The position numbers and the translations under genes are program-made. Shown piece by piece: positions 36,387 through 45,881 of a DNA stretch of 64,000 nt. The notes under the pieces are model-generated. The model had not been told where the DNA came from and ran no database searches. It saw nothing but the letters and a program-made list of their open reading frames with translations. Origin of the DNA: Aeromonas enteropelogenes (GTDB taxonomy: Bacteria > Pseudomonadota > Gammaproteobacteria > Enterobacterales > Aeromonadaceae); the NCBI RefSeq assembly GCF_000819845.1, contig NZ_CDCG01000037.1, forward strand, positions 613,313 through 677,312, given 5' to 3'. The number at the start of each line of letters is the position of its first letter. Position 1 is the first letter of the stretch.

Positions 36387-38231
36387 ATGTCTATTTTCAA
36401 AGGCCTGGGCTGGTTGTTCCGCAGCCTGTGGCGTCTGCTCAACTTCACCCGCCTGATGCTGGTCAATCTGCTGTTTCTGCTGGTCGTGCTGGTCATCGTC
36501 GTCAGCTTCGGCCAGAAAGAGGCTCCGGTGGCCCCCATCGAAGGGGCGCTCACTCTCAACCTCAACGGCGTGCTGGTCGAGCAGCGTTCCCAGACAGACC
36601 CCACTGTGCAGCTGCTGCGCCAGATGGACAGCAGCGACGAGCAGCCGAGCGAGATCGTGCTCTCCGATCTGCTGTGGGCCATTCACAACGCCAAGGATGA
36701 CGATCGCATCAAGGCGCTGGTGATCAAGCCACAGGGACTGCAGGGCGCCAGCTTCTCCAAATTGCAGGAGGTGGCAAGCGCCATTGATGCCTTCAAGGAG
36801 AGCGGCAAGCCGGTCATCGCCATGGCCGACTTCTATACCCAGGGGCAATACCTGCTGGCGGCTCACGCCGACCACGTGCTGCTCAACCAGAGCGGCGCCG
36901 TGGTGATCGAGGGCCTGGGCGTCTACCAGACCTACTTCAAGTCGGCGCTGGAGAAACTCAACATCACCCCCCATGTGTTCAAGGTCGGTACCTACAAATC
37001 CTTCGTCGAACCCTACACCCGGGATGACATGTCCCCCGAGAGCAAGGAGGCGAACCAGCGCTGGCTGGATCAGCTGTGGCAATCCTATGTTGCCGACGTG
37101 GCCAACCAGCGGGAGATAGATCCGGAGATCGTGGCTCCGGGCAAGGAGCGCTTCCTCGAACTGCTGCGCAAGGCCGGTGGCAATGCCGCCAACTACGCCC
37201 TCGACAACGGCCTGGTGGATCAGCTCGCCACCCGTGACGAGATGACCCAGGCGGTGATCAAGGAGGTGGGAGAAGATGAGGATCACGGCTGGAAAGGGGT
37301 CGGCCTCAAGGAGTATCTGGCCGCCATTCCCGAGCAATATCCCCAGAGCGGCAAGGACGAAGTGGGCCTCATCGTCGCCAGCGGCGCCATCATGGACGGC
37401 ATGCAACCCGCCGGCACCATAGGCGGGGACAGCCTCTCCGAGCTGCTGGCCGATGCTCGTCGCGATGACAAGGTAAAAGCCGTGGTATTGCGGGTCGACA
37501 GCCCCGGCGGCAGCGCCTTCGCCGCCGAGCAGATCCGCGCCGAATTGCTGGCCCTGAAACAGGCTGGCAAGCCGGTCGTGATCTCCATGGGCAGCTACGC
37601 CGCCTCCGGTGGCTACTGGATCTCCGCCGATGCAGACAAGATCTTCGCCTCCCCCACCACCCTCACCGGCTCCATCGGGGTGTTCGGCATGTTCGCCACC
37701 ATCGACAAGGCACTCTCCCAGTACGGGGTGCATACCGATGGCGTCGGCACCACGGATTACGTCGGCGTCGGTCTGACCCGAGCCCTGCCCGAGCACGTCA
37801 GCCAGGCTATCCAGCTGAGTGTGGAGGATACCTACCAGCGCTTCGTCGATCTGGTGGGCAAGGGCCGAGGTCTGAGCCCGGAAGAGGCGGAAAAAGCCGC
37901 CGAAGGGCGAGTCTGGACCGGTGAGGATGCCAAGGCACTGGGTCTGGTGGATGAGTTCGGCAACCTCAACGATGCCCTCAAGACCGCCGCCGACCTCGCC
38001 AATCTCAAGGAGTGGCAGGTAAGCCCCATCGAGCAGGAAGAGTCAGCCAGGGACAAGTTCCTGCGCCAGTTGTTCGACAGCAGCGCCCAGGCGCTGGCAC
38101 CGTACCTGCAAAGCTGGCTGCCAGCCGGATTTGGCAAGGCCATGGTGGAGGTGAAGCGCAACCTGGATCCGCTGACGCGCTTCAACGATCCGCAGGGCAC
38201 CTACGCCTTCTGCCCGGTTTGCGTGCAGTAA
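36387..38231 (+). CDS. sppA: signal peptide peptidase SppA, 67K type
   Basis: Membrane-anchored serine protease that degrades cleaved signal peptides. 614 residues: N-terminal anchor near 22-44, then two tandem S49 peptidase domains. The catalytic serine lies near residue 407 in SYAASGGYW; the general-base lysine is expected in the first domain near residue 209 (KVGTYKSFVEPY), as in E. coli. Length matches the E. coli two-domain form. Followed by a bidirectional terminator shared with the convergent L,D-transpeptidase gene. Confidence 0.94.
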   Translation: MSIFKGLGWLFRSLWRLLNFTRLMLVNLLFLLVVLVIVVSFGQKEAPVAPIEGALTLNLNGVLVEQRSQTDPTVQLLRQMDSSDEQPSEIVLSDLLWAIHNAKDDDRIKALVIKPQGLQGASFSKLQEVASAIDAFKESGKPVIAMADFYTQGQYLLAAHADHVLLNQSGAVVIEGLGVYQTYFKSALEKLNITPHVFKVGTYKSFVEPYTRDDMSPESKEANQRWLDQLWQSYVADVANQREIDPEIVAPGKERFLELLRKAGGNAANYALDNGLVDQLATRDEMTQAVIKEVGEDEDHGWKGVGLKEYLAAIPEQYPQSGKDEVGLIVASGAIMDGMQPAGTIGGDSLSELLADARRDDKVKAVVLRVDSPGGSAFAAEQIRAELLALKQAGKPVVISMGSYAASGGYWISADADKIFASPTTLTGSIGVFGMFATIDKALSQYGVHTDGVGTTDYVGVGLTRALPEHVSQAIQLSVEDTYQRFVDLVGKGRGLSPEEAEKAAEGRVWTGEDAKALGLVDEFGNLNDALKTAADLANLKEWQVSPIEQEESARDKFLRQLFDSSAQALAPYLQSWLPAGFGKAMVEVKRNLDPLTRFNDPQGTYAFCPVCVQ

Positions 38232-38262
38232 CCCCAATTGATGGCGCTCAAACGCCAGCCAT

Positions 38263-38295
38263 AAAAAACGGCGACCATCTGGTCGCCGTTTTCGT
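38263..38295 (+). terminator. sppA terminator, probably bidirectional
   Basis: AAACGGCGACC (38266-38276) and GGTCGCCGTTT (38281-38291) form an 11-bp stem with A and T runs on the two sides, so it can serve sppA and the convergent transpeptidase gene. Confidence 0.8.
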
Positions 38296-38332
38296 TAGCC
38301 TGCCCGGGCCTTCTTCAAAGGCACAGACCTCA

Positions 38333-39253
38333 TCAGGGATTGAGGCGGGTCGGCATGCCGGTGCGCTGCTCCAGCACCTGCTTGACCACATTGGAGTCAG
38401 AGTCGGCGTGGGCGATGAAGCGGGTCGTGGCCGGGGTCATGGGCAGCGGCACGGCGGCGGTGGAGTTGAACTCCTCCTCGGTACGCGACAGCGGCTCATG
38501 CACTTCCATGTAGCGACCGCCATCCGGCTCGACCGTGGTCTTGACCGGCTGGTTGACGAACTGGACGCGGGTACCGACCGGCACGTGGTCGAACAGGTAT
38601 TTGATGTCGTCGGCGCGCAGACGGACGCAGCCGCTGCTCACCCGCAGACCGATGCCGAAGGTGGCATTGGTGCCGTGGATGGCATAGAGGTTGCCGATAT
38701 AGAGGGCGTGCAGACCCATGGGGTTGTCAGGACCGGCCGGCCAGACCGCAGGCAGGGTCTTGCCCTGGGCGGCGTAGCGGCGACGGATGTTCTCGGTCGG
38801 GGTCCAGGTCGGGTTGGCGCGCTTGCGCTCCACCTTGGTGATCCAGTTCTCCGGGGTGTTTACCCCCAGCTGGCCGATGCCGATGGGCAGCACCTGCACC
38901 ACGTTCTTGCCTTTCGGGTAGTAATAGAGGCGCATCTCGGCCACGTTGATGACGATCCCTTCGCGGGGCGCATTGGGCAGGATCAGCTGATGGGGAATGA
39001 TCAGGGTGCTGCCTGCCTTGGGCAGGTAGGGATCGACCCCGGGGTTGGCTTCCATGATGTTGGTCAGACCCAACTGGAAGTCAGAGGCGATCTGCTCCAG
39101 CGGACGGTTGTCCGCGGGCACCACATATTCCTGATTCTCGCCGATCAGACGGCTGTTGGCCGCAGGCAGACGGTACTCGACGGCGGCGGCCTGTTGGCTG
39201 ACCAGTGCGAGTGTGCATAAAAGGGCCGAAGCGGCAGTGCGAAGGGGATTCAT
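38333..39253 (-). CDS. L,D-transpeptidase (YcfS/ErfK family)
   Basis: 306-residue periplasmic enzyme linking peptidoglycan to lipoprotein or forming 3-3 crosslinks. Signal peptide at about 1-24 (ending AAA-VEYRL), LysM-like segment near 40-85, and YkuD catalytic domain with the HGTNATFG...[11 protein letters not shown] motif near 195-225 (His, Ser and nucleophilic Cys). Start at 39253 is preceded by AGGA and gives the signal peptide; the frame is open 16 codons further. Which E. coli paralogue it matches (YcfS, YbiS, ErfK) is unclear. Confidence 0.9.
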   Translation of the reverse strand: MNPLRTAASALLCTLALVSQQAAAVEYRLPAANSRLIGENQEYVVPADNRPLEQIASDFQLGLTNIMEANPGVDPYLPKAGSTLIIPHQLILPNAPREGIVINVAEMRLYYYPKGKNVVQVLPIGIGQLGVNTPENWITKVERKRANPTWTPTENIRRRYAAQGKTLPAVWPAGPDNPMGLHALYIGNLYAIHGTNATFGIGLRVSSGCVRLRADDIKYLFDHVPVGTRVQFVNQPVKTTVEPDGGRYMEVHEPLSRTEEEFNSTAAVPLPMTPATTRFIAHADSDSNVVKQVLEQRTGMPTRLNP

Positions 39254-39752
39254 AAAATTCCTGTATGGTTTCCTGTACCAATGGGCCGACGGCCCTGTCA
39301 TCCTCGGTCTGCCGGTGGCGGGTCAACCTGCACCACAGGCCAATAACCGAGCGCGCATTCTTTCCTGTGTCGGCCAAAATTTCAACTTCGATATGTTGCT
39401 TTTATTACTAAAAGTGCTTATCGGCAATCCAGTCATTGTCGACATCATCAACATGACTTTAATAAGGTTCAGATGATCAATTGATGAACAGACTCGAAAC
39501 GGGGGATAACCCATATCTGGCGGCTAGGTTTACCGAGCGTCCCACCTAACAAATAGAGGGAACGTCTTTCAGGACCAGACAATACCAAATCCAGATGACT
39601 GGCCTTTGGACGATTATTTTATTGATCTGGCATGAGTTTATATTTACCAATGATCACTGGTGGGCAAGATTGAACCGAGCAGGCCCACAAAGACAGGCCT
39701 GTCACCGGATGTGACTAGCCACAAAAAAGAACAACAAGGACGAGGTTCCATC
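39254..39752. other. divergent intergenic region, L,D-transpeptidase / peptide transporter
   Basis: 499 bases, AT-richer than average, without a gene. It contains the palindrome ATCAATTGAT at 39475-39484, a GGGGGATAACCC hairpin near 39501, and at 39555-39573 a segment (AGAGGGAACGTCTTTCAGG) resembling the conserved block of the structured elements at 21583 and 31802. No promoter stands out. Confidence 0.45.
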
Positions 39753-40778
39753 ATGCTGTCGTACTTTCTACGCCGGATGCTTTTGATCATCCCGACGTTC
39801 CTCGGTATCACCCTGCTCGTCTTCACCATCACCCGTTTCGTGCCGGGCGGCCCGGTCGAACGCATGTTGCTGCAGGCACAGGTGTCGCAGAACGAGAGCG
39901 GTCGCTCCAGTGGCAGCAAGGGGGCCCAGGCGCTCTCTGACGAACAGATCGAGGAGCTCAAGGCGTTCTACGGGCTCGACAAGCCCATGCTGGTTGCCTA
40001 TTGGGAGTGGCTGCAGAAGCTGGTGGTACTGGATCTGGGGGAGTCGACCCGTTACTACGAGCCGGTGTGGGATCTCATCAAGGAGCGACTACCGGTCACC
40101 GCCTTCTTCGGGCTGGCGACCTTCTTGCTGAGCTACGCCGTCTCCATCCCGCTCGGGGTGGCCAAGGCGCTCAGGCACAACAGCCGCTTCGATTCGCTAA
40201 GTTCCATGCTCATCTACATGGCTTATGCGCTACCTGCCTACGTGGTGGGGATCTTTCTCATCACCGTCTTCGCCTTCCATCTTGAGTGGCTGCCCATGGG
40301 GGGCTTCCCGGGGGACGATTTTGAATACATGGAGATCAGCTGGGATCAGATCCGCACCGTCTTCGCCCACGCCCTGCTGCCGCTCATCGCCTACGCCATC
40401 GGGGATTTCGCCATCCTCACCATGACCATGAAGAACAGCTTGATGGAGAACCTGTCGGCGGATTACGTGCGCACCGCCGTGGCCAAAGGGTTGCCGTTTC
40501 GCAAGGCGGTCACCGATCACGCCATGCGCAACAGCCTGATCCCCATCGCGAGCCACCTGGGGTCAGTGCTCACCGTTTTCTTCGGCGGATCCTTCCTCAT
40601 CGAGACCATCTTCAACATCGACGGCATCGGCCTGCTCGGCTACGAGGCCATCGTCGAGCGGGATTACCCCACCGTCATGGGCATTCTGGCCATCACCTCC
40701 CTGCTGATGCTGGTGGGCAATATCGTCTCCGATATCTGCGTGGCCCTGGTCGATCCTCGCGTGCGGTTTGGAGAGTGA
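39753..40778 (+). CDS. peptide ABC transporter permease, YejB type
   Basis: 341 residues, about six membrane helices, with the binding-protein-dependent permease fold. The MLSYFLRRMLLIIPTFLGI start, RFVPGGPVERML near 30, and the C-terminal NIDGIGLLGYEAIVERDYP and VSDICVALVDPRVRF segments parallel E. coli YejB, a permease of the transporter known for microcin C import. Start at 39753 follows AAGGACGAGG. First gene of a five-gene operon; the next gene begins three bases after its stop. Confidence 0.88.
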   Translation: MLSYFLRRMLLIIPTFLGITLLVFTITRFVPGGPVERMLLQAQVSQNESGRSSGSKGAQALSDEQIEELKAFYGLDKPMLVAYWEWLQKLVVLDLGESTRYYEPVWDLIKERLPVTAFFGLATFLLSYAVSIPLGVAKALRHNSRFDSLSSMLIYMAYALPAYVVGIFLITVFAFHLEWLPMGGFPGDDFEYMEISWDQIRTVFAHALLPLIAYAIGDFAILTMTMKNSLMENLSADYVRTAVAKGLPFRKAVTDHAMRNSLIPIASHLGSVLTVFFGGSFLIETIFNIDGIGLLGYEAIVERDYPTVMGILAITSLLMLVGNIVSDICVALVDPRVRFGE

Positions 40779-40780
40779 GC

Positions 40781-41818
40781 ATGAACCCTGTCACCCTGAA
40801 AAAACTCAAGCGTTTCAAATCGATAAAACGCGGCTACTACTCCTTTATCATCTTCACCACCCTGGTGGTGCTCTCCCTGCTGGCGGAGCTGCTGGTCAAC
40901 AGCCGGGCGCTGGCGGTGAGCTATCAGGGGGAGCTCTACTTCCCCACCTATGGGGACGTGATCCCGGGCCAGCAGTTCGGGCTCGACTACGAGTACGAGA
41001 CCAACTACCGCCAGCTGAAAGCCAAGCTTGAGCAGGAAGGAAAGGGGGACTGGGTGCTGCTGCCCCTGGTGCCCTGGAATCCCTATGAGCAGGACTTCAA
41101 GGAGGAGGCCTATCCGCCCTATGCCCCGAGCACGGCCGATCGTCACTTCCTCGGCACCGACACCAGCGGTCGCGACGTGCTGGCGCGCCTGGTCTACGGC
41201 TTTCGCATCGCCATCGGCTTTGCCTTCATCGCCCTAGTGGCGAGCTATGTCATCGGGGTCACCATCGGCTGCATGATGGGCTTCCTCGGCGGGCGGTTTG
41301 ACCTAGTGCTGCAGCGCTTTATCGAGATCTGGTCCCAGGTGCCCTTCCTCTACGTCATCATGATCCTGGTCTCCCTGGCCAAGCCGAACTTCGGCCTGTT
41401 TGTGGGCATCAACGTGCTGTTCGGCTGGATGGGGATCACCTGGTACATGCGCACCCTCACCTACAAGGAGCGGGCGAGGGACTATGTGATGGCGGCGCGG
41501 GCCCAGGGAGCGGGCACGGGGCGGATCATCTTCCACCACATCCTGCCGAACACTCTGGTGATGGTGGTGACCCTGGCGCCCTTTGCCGTAGTGGGCAACA
41601 TCTCCACCCTGACAGCGCTGGACTATCTGGGCTTTGGCCTGGCACCACCGACCCCGAGCTGGGGGGAGCTGCTCTCTCAGGGCATCAACAACCTGGACGC
41701 CATCTGGATCGTGAGCTCGGTGGTAGCGGCGGTGAGCCTGGTGCTCATCATGGTCTCCTTTATCGGCGAGGCCATTCGCGAGGCGTTCGATCCGCGCAAA
41801 TTTACCCGTTATCAGTGA
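40781..41818 (+). CDS. peptide ABC transporter permease, YejE type
   Basis: 345 residues. One N-terminal membrane helix, a long periplasmic loop (about 50-130) and then five helices with the EAA loop (RARDYVMAARAQGAGTGRII near 235). LGTDTSGRDVLARLVYGFR near 133 and FIGEAIREAFDPRKF at the end match YejE/OppC-type permeases. ATG at 40781 has GGAG upstream; GTG at 40775 is a weaker alternative. Confidence 0.88.
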   Translation: MNPVTLKKLKRFKSIKRGYYSFIIFTTLVVLSLLAELLVNSRALAVSYQGELYFPTYGDVIPGQQFGLDYEYETNYRQLKAKLEQEGKGDWVLLPLVPWNPYEQDFKEEAYPPYAPSTADRHFLGTDTSGRDVLARLVYGFRIAIGFAFIALVASYVIGVTIGCMMGFLGGRFDLVLQRFIEIWSQVPFLYVIMILVSLAKPNFGLFVGINVLFGWMGITWYMRTLTYKERARDYVMAARAQGAGTGRIIFHHILPNTLVMVVTLAPFAVVGNISTLTALDYLGFGLAPPTPSWGELLSQGINNLDAIWIVSSVVAAVSLVLIMVSFIGEAIREAFDPRKFTRYQ

Positions 41819-41825
41819 CAGGACG

Positions 41826-41893
41826 AGCCGCCACGACGGGCGGCTACGGGTCACATGGATTAACCCGTTATCAATCAAGCCCCCGCAGTGGGG
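41826..41893 (+). repeat. three intercistronic hairpins before the binding-protein gene
   Basis: AGCCGCC/GGCGGCT (41826-41845), ACGGGT/ACCCGT (41846-41868) and CCCC/GGGG (41881-41893) follow each other between the YejE-type permease and the binding protein. No long U tail follows. Likely role is differential mRNA stability. ACCCGTTATCA also occurs at the end of the permease gene, so the segment may derive from a small duplication. Confidence 0.5.
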
Positions 41894-41912
41894 AATGACC
41901 AGGAAGTCAAAC

Positions 41913-43730
41913 ATGAACAATAAAATCAAATGGATAGGTGCACTTTTTCTGCTGGTGAACGGATCCTGGGGTTGGACGGCCAGCCTGCCTGCGGATCTCA
42001 AGTGGGAAACCAACGACACGGACCCCGTGTTCGCCTCCCCCAAAGCGCTGCCCGGAGGCAGCATCACCATGTTCGTGGACAGCTTTCCGCTGACGTTTCG
42101 CACCGTGGGGCCCGACTCCAACGGCGCGTTTCGCTCCTTCATCTTGGACAACCAGCTGAGGCTCATCAGCTTCCACCCCAATACCGGCAACCCCATCCCG
42201 TCCCTCGCAAGCGCCTGGGCCATCGCGCCGGACAGCCAAACCGTCTACTTCAAGCTCGACCCGCGCGCCAAATGGTCGGACGGCAAGCCCGTCACCGCCG
42301 ATGACTACACCTTCGGCTACGAGATGATGCGATCCAAGGACATCAAGGGCCCCTGGTTCAACAACTACTACACCACCGAGGTGGTGGCGGTGGAGAAGAT
42401 CGACGACCACACCATCCTGGTGAAGGCGGGCAGCCGCAAGGCCAGGCTGGATCTGCTCAACACCACAGAGCTGTGGCCCCAGCCCAAGCACTACTACAAG
42501 CTCGGCCCCAATTGGGTGAAGCTGTACAACTGGGCCGTGGTGCCCACCACGGGCCCCTATGTGATTACCGACGTGAAGAAAGGTAAATCCATCACCTTCA
42601 GCAAGCAGAAGGAGTGGTGGGCAAAGGACGATCGCTACAACCAGCACAGGTTCAACCTCGACACAATCAAGGTGCAGGTGATCCGGGATCGCAATATCGC
42701 CTTTCGCCACTTCCTGAAAGGGGAGATAGACACCTTCGAGATGATCCTGCCGAACTGGTGGCATGAGAAGGCCGTCACCCCCGAGTACAAGAAGGGCTAT
42801 GTGCAGAAGGTGATGGCCATGACCGACACCAAGCAGGGCGGACAGGGGGTTCACCTCAATGTCGCCCATCCCAAGCTGGCCGATATCAATGTGCGGCTCG
42901 GCATCCAGCACGCCTTCAACATCGACAAGATGATCGAAACCGTGCTGCGGGGCGACTACGACCGGGCCACCACCTTCGGCTCGGGCTTTGGCGAGTTTAC
43001 CGACATGCAGCTGCCGGAGCGGGCCTATGACATCGCCAAGGCACGCGACTACTTCGCCAAGGGGGGCTATAGCAAGCCGGGGCCGGACGGTATCCTGCAA
43101 AACGACAAGGGGGAGCGGCTGACCCTGGCCGTCACCTACACCAGTCAGGAGCACTCCAAGCGGCTGACCGTGCTGAAGGAAGAGGCCAAGAAGGCGGGCC
43201 TGGATCTGGAGCTCAACCTGGTGGATGGTGCCACCGGCTTCAAGGTGATGCTGGAGAAGAAACACGAGGCGGCCTGGATGGGTTGGGCTGGCGGGGGGCT
43301 CTATCCGCAATACTGGGAGTCGTTCCACTCGGCCAACGCCAACAAGCCGCAGACCAACAACCTGTTCAACGTGGCCGACAAGGAGCTGGATAACCTTATC
43401 GACGCCTATAACGTCGAATTCGACATGGCCAAACGGGCCAAGCTCTCACAACAGATCCAGCAGCGCATCTATGACTTGGCCATCTTCGTGCCCGGGGTAC
43501 AGCTCAACTATGTGCGGGCCAGTAGCTGGCGCTACGTGATGCTGCCCGAGGTGCCGGCCACTCGGAACACACCTGATCTGCTCTACTGGCCCATGGATGG
43601 CTATCCCCACAGCAGTGGCGGCCTGCTCTGGCTCGATCCCAAGGTGAAGGAAGAGACCCAGAAAGCCAGGGAGGCAGGGGAGGCGCTGACCCCTATCACG
43701 CAGACCGACAAGACCTATGCACGTCATTGA
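41913..43730 (+). CDS. periplasmic peptide-binding protein, YejA/SBP family 5
   Basis: 605 residues with a signal peptide (about 1-22, ending WTA-SLPAD). SBP family 5 features are LASAWAIAPDSQTVYFKL (about 90-110) and ARDYFAKGGYSKPGPDG. The N-terminal GGSITMFVDSFPLTFRTVGPDSN segment is typical of the YejA branch. Start at 41913 follows AGGAAG. Its place downstream of the two permease genes differs from E. coli yejA-B-E-F, where it is first. Confidence 0.88.
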   Translation: MNNKIKWIGALFLLVNGSWGWTASLPADLKWETNDTDPVFASPKALPGGSITMFVDSFPLTFRTVGPDSNGAFRSFILDNQLRLISFHPNTGNPIPSLASAWAIAPDSQTVYFKLDPRAKWSDGKPVTADDYTFGYEMMRSKDIKGPWFNNYYTTEVVAVEKIDDHTILVKAGSRKARLDLLNTTELWPQPKHYYKLGPNWVKLYNWAVVPTTGPYVITDVKKGKSITFSKQKEWWAKDDRYNQHRFNLDTIKVQVIRDRNIAFRHFLKGEIDTFEMILPNWWHEKAVTPEYKKGYVQKVMAMTDTKQGGQGVHLNVAHPKLADINVRLGIQHAFNIDKMIETVLRGDYDRATTFGSGFGEFTDMQLPERAYDIAKARDYFAKGGYSKPGPDGILQNDKGERLTLAVTYTSQEHSKRLTVLKEEAKKAGLDLELNLVDGATGFKVMLEKKHEAAWMGWAGGGLYPQYWESFHSANANKPQTNNLFNVADKELDNLIDAYNVEFDMAKRAKLSQQIQQRIYDLAIFVPGVQLNYVRASSWRYVMLPEVPATRNTPDLLYWPMDGYPHSSGGLLWLDPKVKEETQKAREAGEALTPITQTDKTYARH

Positions 43731-43755
43731 TGCCGCAGAGAAGGGAGCAGCAGTC

Positions 43756-44814
43756 ATGCCCAACACACAGGCCTCCATTCTTGACGTCCGGGATAACGGG
43801 GTAGAGGGTGCCGTTGAGAACGGCCAGAACAAGACCCCGATTCTTGAGGTGCGTGACCTCGAGGTGGAGTTCGCCGTCGACGACGGCAAGATAAAGGTGC
43901 TCGACGGGGTCAGCTTCCAGGTCGCTCCGGGCCAGACCCTGGGGATCGTCGGCGAGTCCGGCTGCGGCAAGAGCGTCACCTCGCTCGCCATCATGGGGTT
44001 GCTGCCCAAACCCCACGGCCAGGTGGTGGCGGGCTCCATCCGCTTTCAGGGGGAGGAGCTGCTCACGCTGGCGCCGGATCAGATGTACAAGGTGCGCGGC
44101 AACCGCATCTCGATGATCTTCCAAGAGCCGATGACGGCGCTCAACCCGGTGCAGACGGTCGGGGATCAGCTGATGGAGGTGTTTCACCTCCATCGCCCTG
44201 ACTACAGCAAGGCCGAGCGCCGGGAGGCCGCCATCGCCATGCTGCAGAAGGTGGGGATCCCGGAACCGGCCCAGCGTTTTGCCGTCTATCCCCACAACCT
44301 CTCCGGCGGCATGCGCCAGCGGGTGATGATCGCCATGGCGCTGGCCTGCGAGCCTTCCCTGCTTATCTGCGATGAGCCGACTACGGCGCTCGATGTCACC
44401 ATCCAGGCCCAGATCCTGGAGCTGATGAAGGAGTTGCAGGCCCAGACCGGCATGGCCATCATCTTCATCACCCACGATCTCGGGGTGGTGGCGGAGCTGT
44501 GCGACGAAGTGGTGGTGATGTACGCCGGCCGCGCGGTGGAACAGGCAAACGTGTTCGAGCTGTTTGACCAGCCACGCCACCCCTATACTCATGGCCTGAT
44601 GGCCTCGATCCCCCGTCTCGAAGATGCCCCCAAGAGCCTGCTCAAAACCATCAGGGGTCAGGTGCCCGCCCTTGACGAGATGCCGGCCGGCTGTCGTTTC
44701 TCCAATCGCTGCCCCCACGCCACCGATCTTTGCATCCGCGCCATTCCGGCGGTCGAGCAGCTCAATCCCCACCACAGGGTGGCCTGCCATTACTGGAAGG
44801 AGTTGACCGTATGA
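43756..44814 (+). CDS. peptide ABC transporter ATPase, OppD type
   Basis: 352 residues: Walker A GESGCGKS near 69, signature [12 protein letters not shown] near 181, Walker B LLICDEPT near 202, and the oligopeptide-transporter C-terminal cysteine region ([14 protein letters not shown]) near 314. Start at 43756 is favoured by AGGGAG nine bases upstream; ATG at 43717 overlaps the previous gene but has no ribosome site. Residues 8-26 repeat the first strand of the ATPase domain at 29-47 (11 of 19 identical), an N-terminal tandem duplication. ATGA overlap with the next gene. Confidence 0.9.
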   Translation: MPNTQASILDVRDNGVEGAVENGQNKTPILEVRDLEVEFAVDDGKIKVLDGVSFQVAPGQTLGIVGESGCGKSVTSLAIMGLLPKPHGQVVAGSIRFQGEELLTLAPDQMYKVRGNRISMIFQEPMTALNPVQTVGDQLMEVFHLHRPDYSKAERREAAIAMLQKVGIPEPAQRFAVYPHNLSGGMRQRVMIAMALACEPSLLICDEPTTALDVTIQAQILELMKELQAQTGMAIIFITHDLGVVAELCDEVVVMYAGRAVEQANVFELFDQPRHPYTHGLMASIPRLEDAPKSLLKTIRGQVPALDEMPAGCRFSNRCPHATDLCIRAIPAVEQLNPHHRVACHYWKELTV

Positions 44815-45812
44815 GCACGCTTTTATCGGTGCGGGATCTGAAACAGCACTTCCGGCTGGGGGGCGGATTTTTGCGCAAGCAATATACGGTCCACGCGGTG
44901 GATGGCATCAGCTTCGACCTGAAACAGGGGGAGACGCTGGGGCTGGTGGGTGAATCCGGCTGTGGCAAGTCCACCCTGGGACGCACCCTGCTCAAGTTGT
45001 TCGAGCCGACCGCCGGAACCATCACCTTCGAAGGGCGGGATATCACTCACCTCTCCCCCAGGGAGATGCGATCCCTGCGCCAGGAGATGCAGATGGTGTT
45101 TCAGGATCCTGCAGAATCCCTCAACAGCCGCCACACGGTAGGCCAGATCCTGGAAGAGCCCTTCATCATCCACGGCAAGGGCAACACTACCCAGCGCCGC
45201 GAGTGGGTGCTGGAGCTGCTGGAGAAAGTCGGTTTGCCAGGCAGCGCAATGGATCGCTACCCCCACGAATTTTCCGGCGGCCAGCGCCAGCGCATCGGGA
45301 TTGCTCGGGCCATCGCCCTCAAGCCCAAGCTGCTGGTGTGTGACGAGGCAGTGTCGGCCCTCGATGTCTCGGTGCAGTCGCAGATCGTCAACCTGCTGCT
45401 CACCCTGCAGCGGGAGATGAACCTCACCATCATCTTCATCGCCCACGACCTGTCGGTAGTGAAACACATCTCGGATCGGGTCGCCGTCATGTATTTGGGC
45501 AGGATCGTCGAGCTGGCAGAGGCGCAGTCGCTCTATCTGGCGCCGCGCCACCCCTATACCCGGGCGCTCATCTCGGCCATTCCGGTACCGGATCCCCGTC
45601 GGCGCAACCAGCGCATCCTGCTGACCGGCGACGTCCCCTCGCCCATCTCGCCCCCGAGCGGCTGCCACTTCCACCAGCGCTGCCCTTATGCCAGCGAGCT
45701 GTGCAGGAGCACGGCACCGAAACTGGCACTGTGCGGTGATGGCGCCCACCAGGTGGCGTGCCATACACCGCTCTGCGCCGGCGGCGATCCTTCTCTGGAG
45801 CAGGCCAGCTGA
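44811..45812 (+). CDS. peptide ABC transporter ATPase, OppF type
   Basis: 333 residues: Walker [10 protein letters not shown] near 46, signature FSGGQRQRIGIARA near 153, Walker B LLVCDEAVSALD near 174, and the C-terminal oligopeptide-family cysteines (CHFHQRCPYASELC) near 284. The start overlaps the previous stop as ATGA, indicating coupled translation. In E. coli the two ATPase halves are fused in YejF; here they are separate genes as in Opp/Dpp systems. Followed by a strong terminator. Confidence 0.92.
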   Translation: MSTLLSVRDLKQHFRLGGGFLRKQYTVHAVDGISFDLKQGETLGLVGESGCGKSTLGRTLLKLFEPTAGTITFEGRDITHLSPREMRSLRQEMQMVFQDPAESLNSRHTVGQILEEPFIIHGKGNTTQRREWVLELLEKVGLPGSAMDRYPHEFSGGQRQRIGIARAIALKPKLLVCDEAVSALDVSVQSQIVNLLLTLQREMNLTIIFIAHDLSVVKHISDRVAVMYLGRIVELAEAQSLYLAPRHPYTRALISAIPVPDPRRRNQRILLTGDVPSPISPPSGCHFHQRCPYASELCRSTAPKLALCGDGAHQVACHTPLCAGGDPSLEQAS

Positions 45813-45825
45813 CGCAGGCAAGGCA

Positions 45826-45863
45826 GAAATGAACGAGGCGGCCCTGTGGCCGCCTCATTTCAT
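45826..45863 (+). terminator. terminator of the peptide transporter operon
   Basis: GAGGCGGCC (45835-45843) and GGCCGCCTC (45848-45856) form a perfect 9-bp stem, flanked by GAAATGA and ATTTC which extend it. Probably also serves the convergent YitT gene. Confidence 0.75.
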
Positions 45864-45881
45864 TGCTGATGCCATCCCCAA

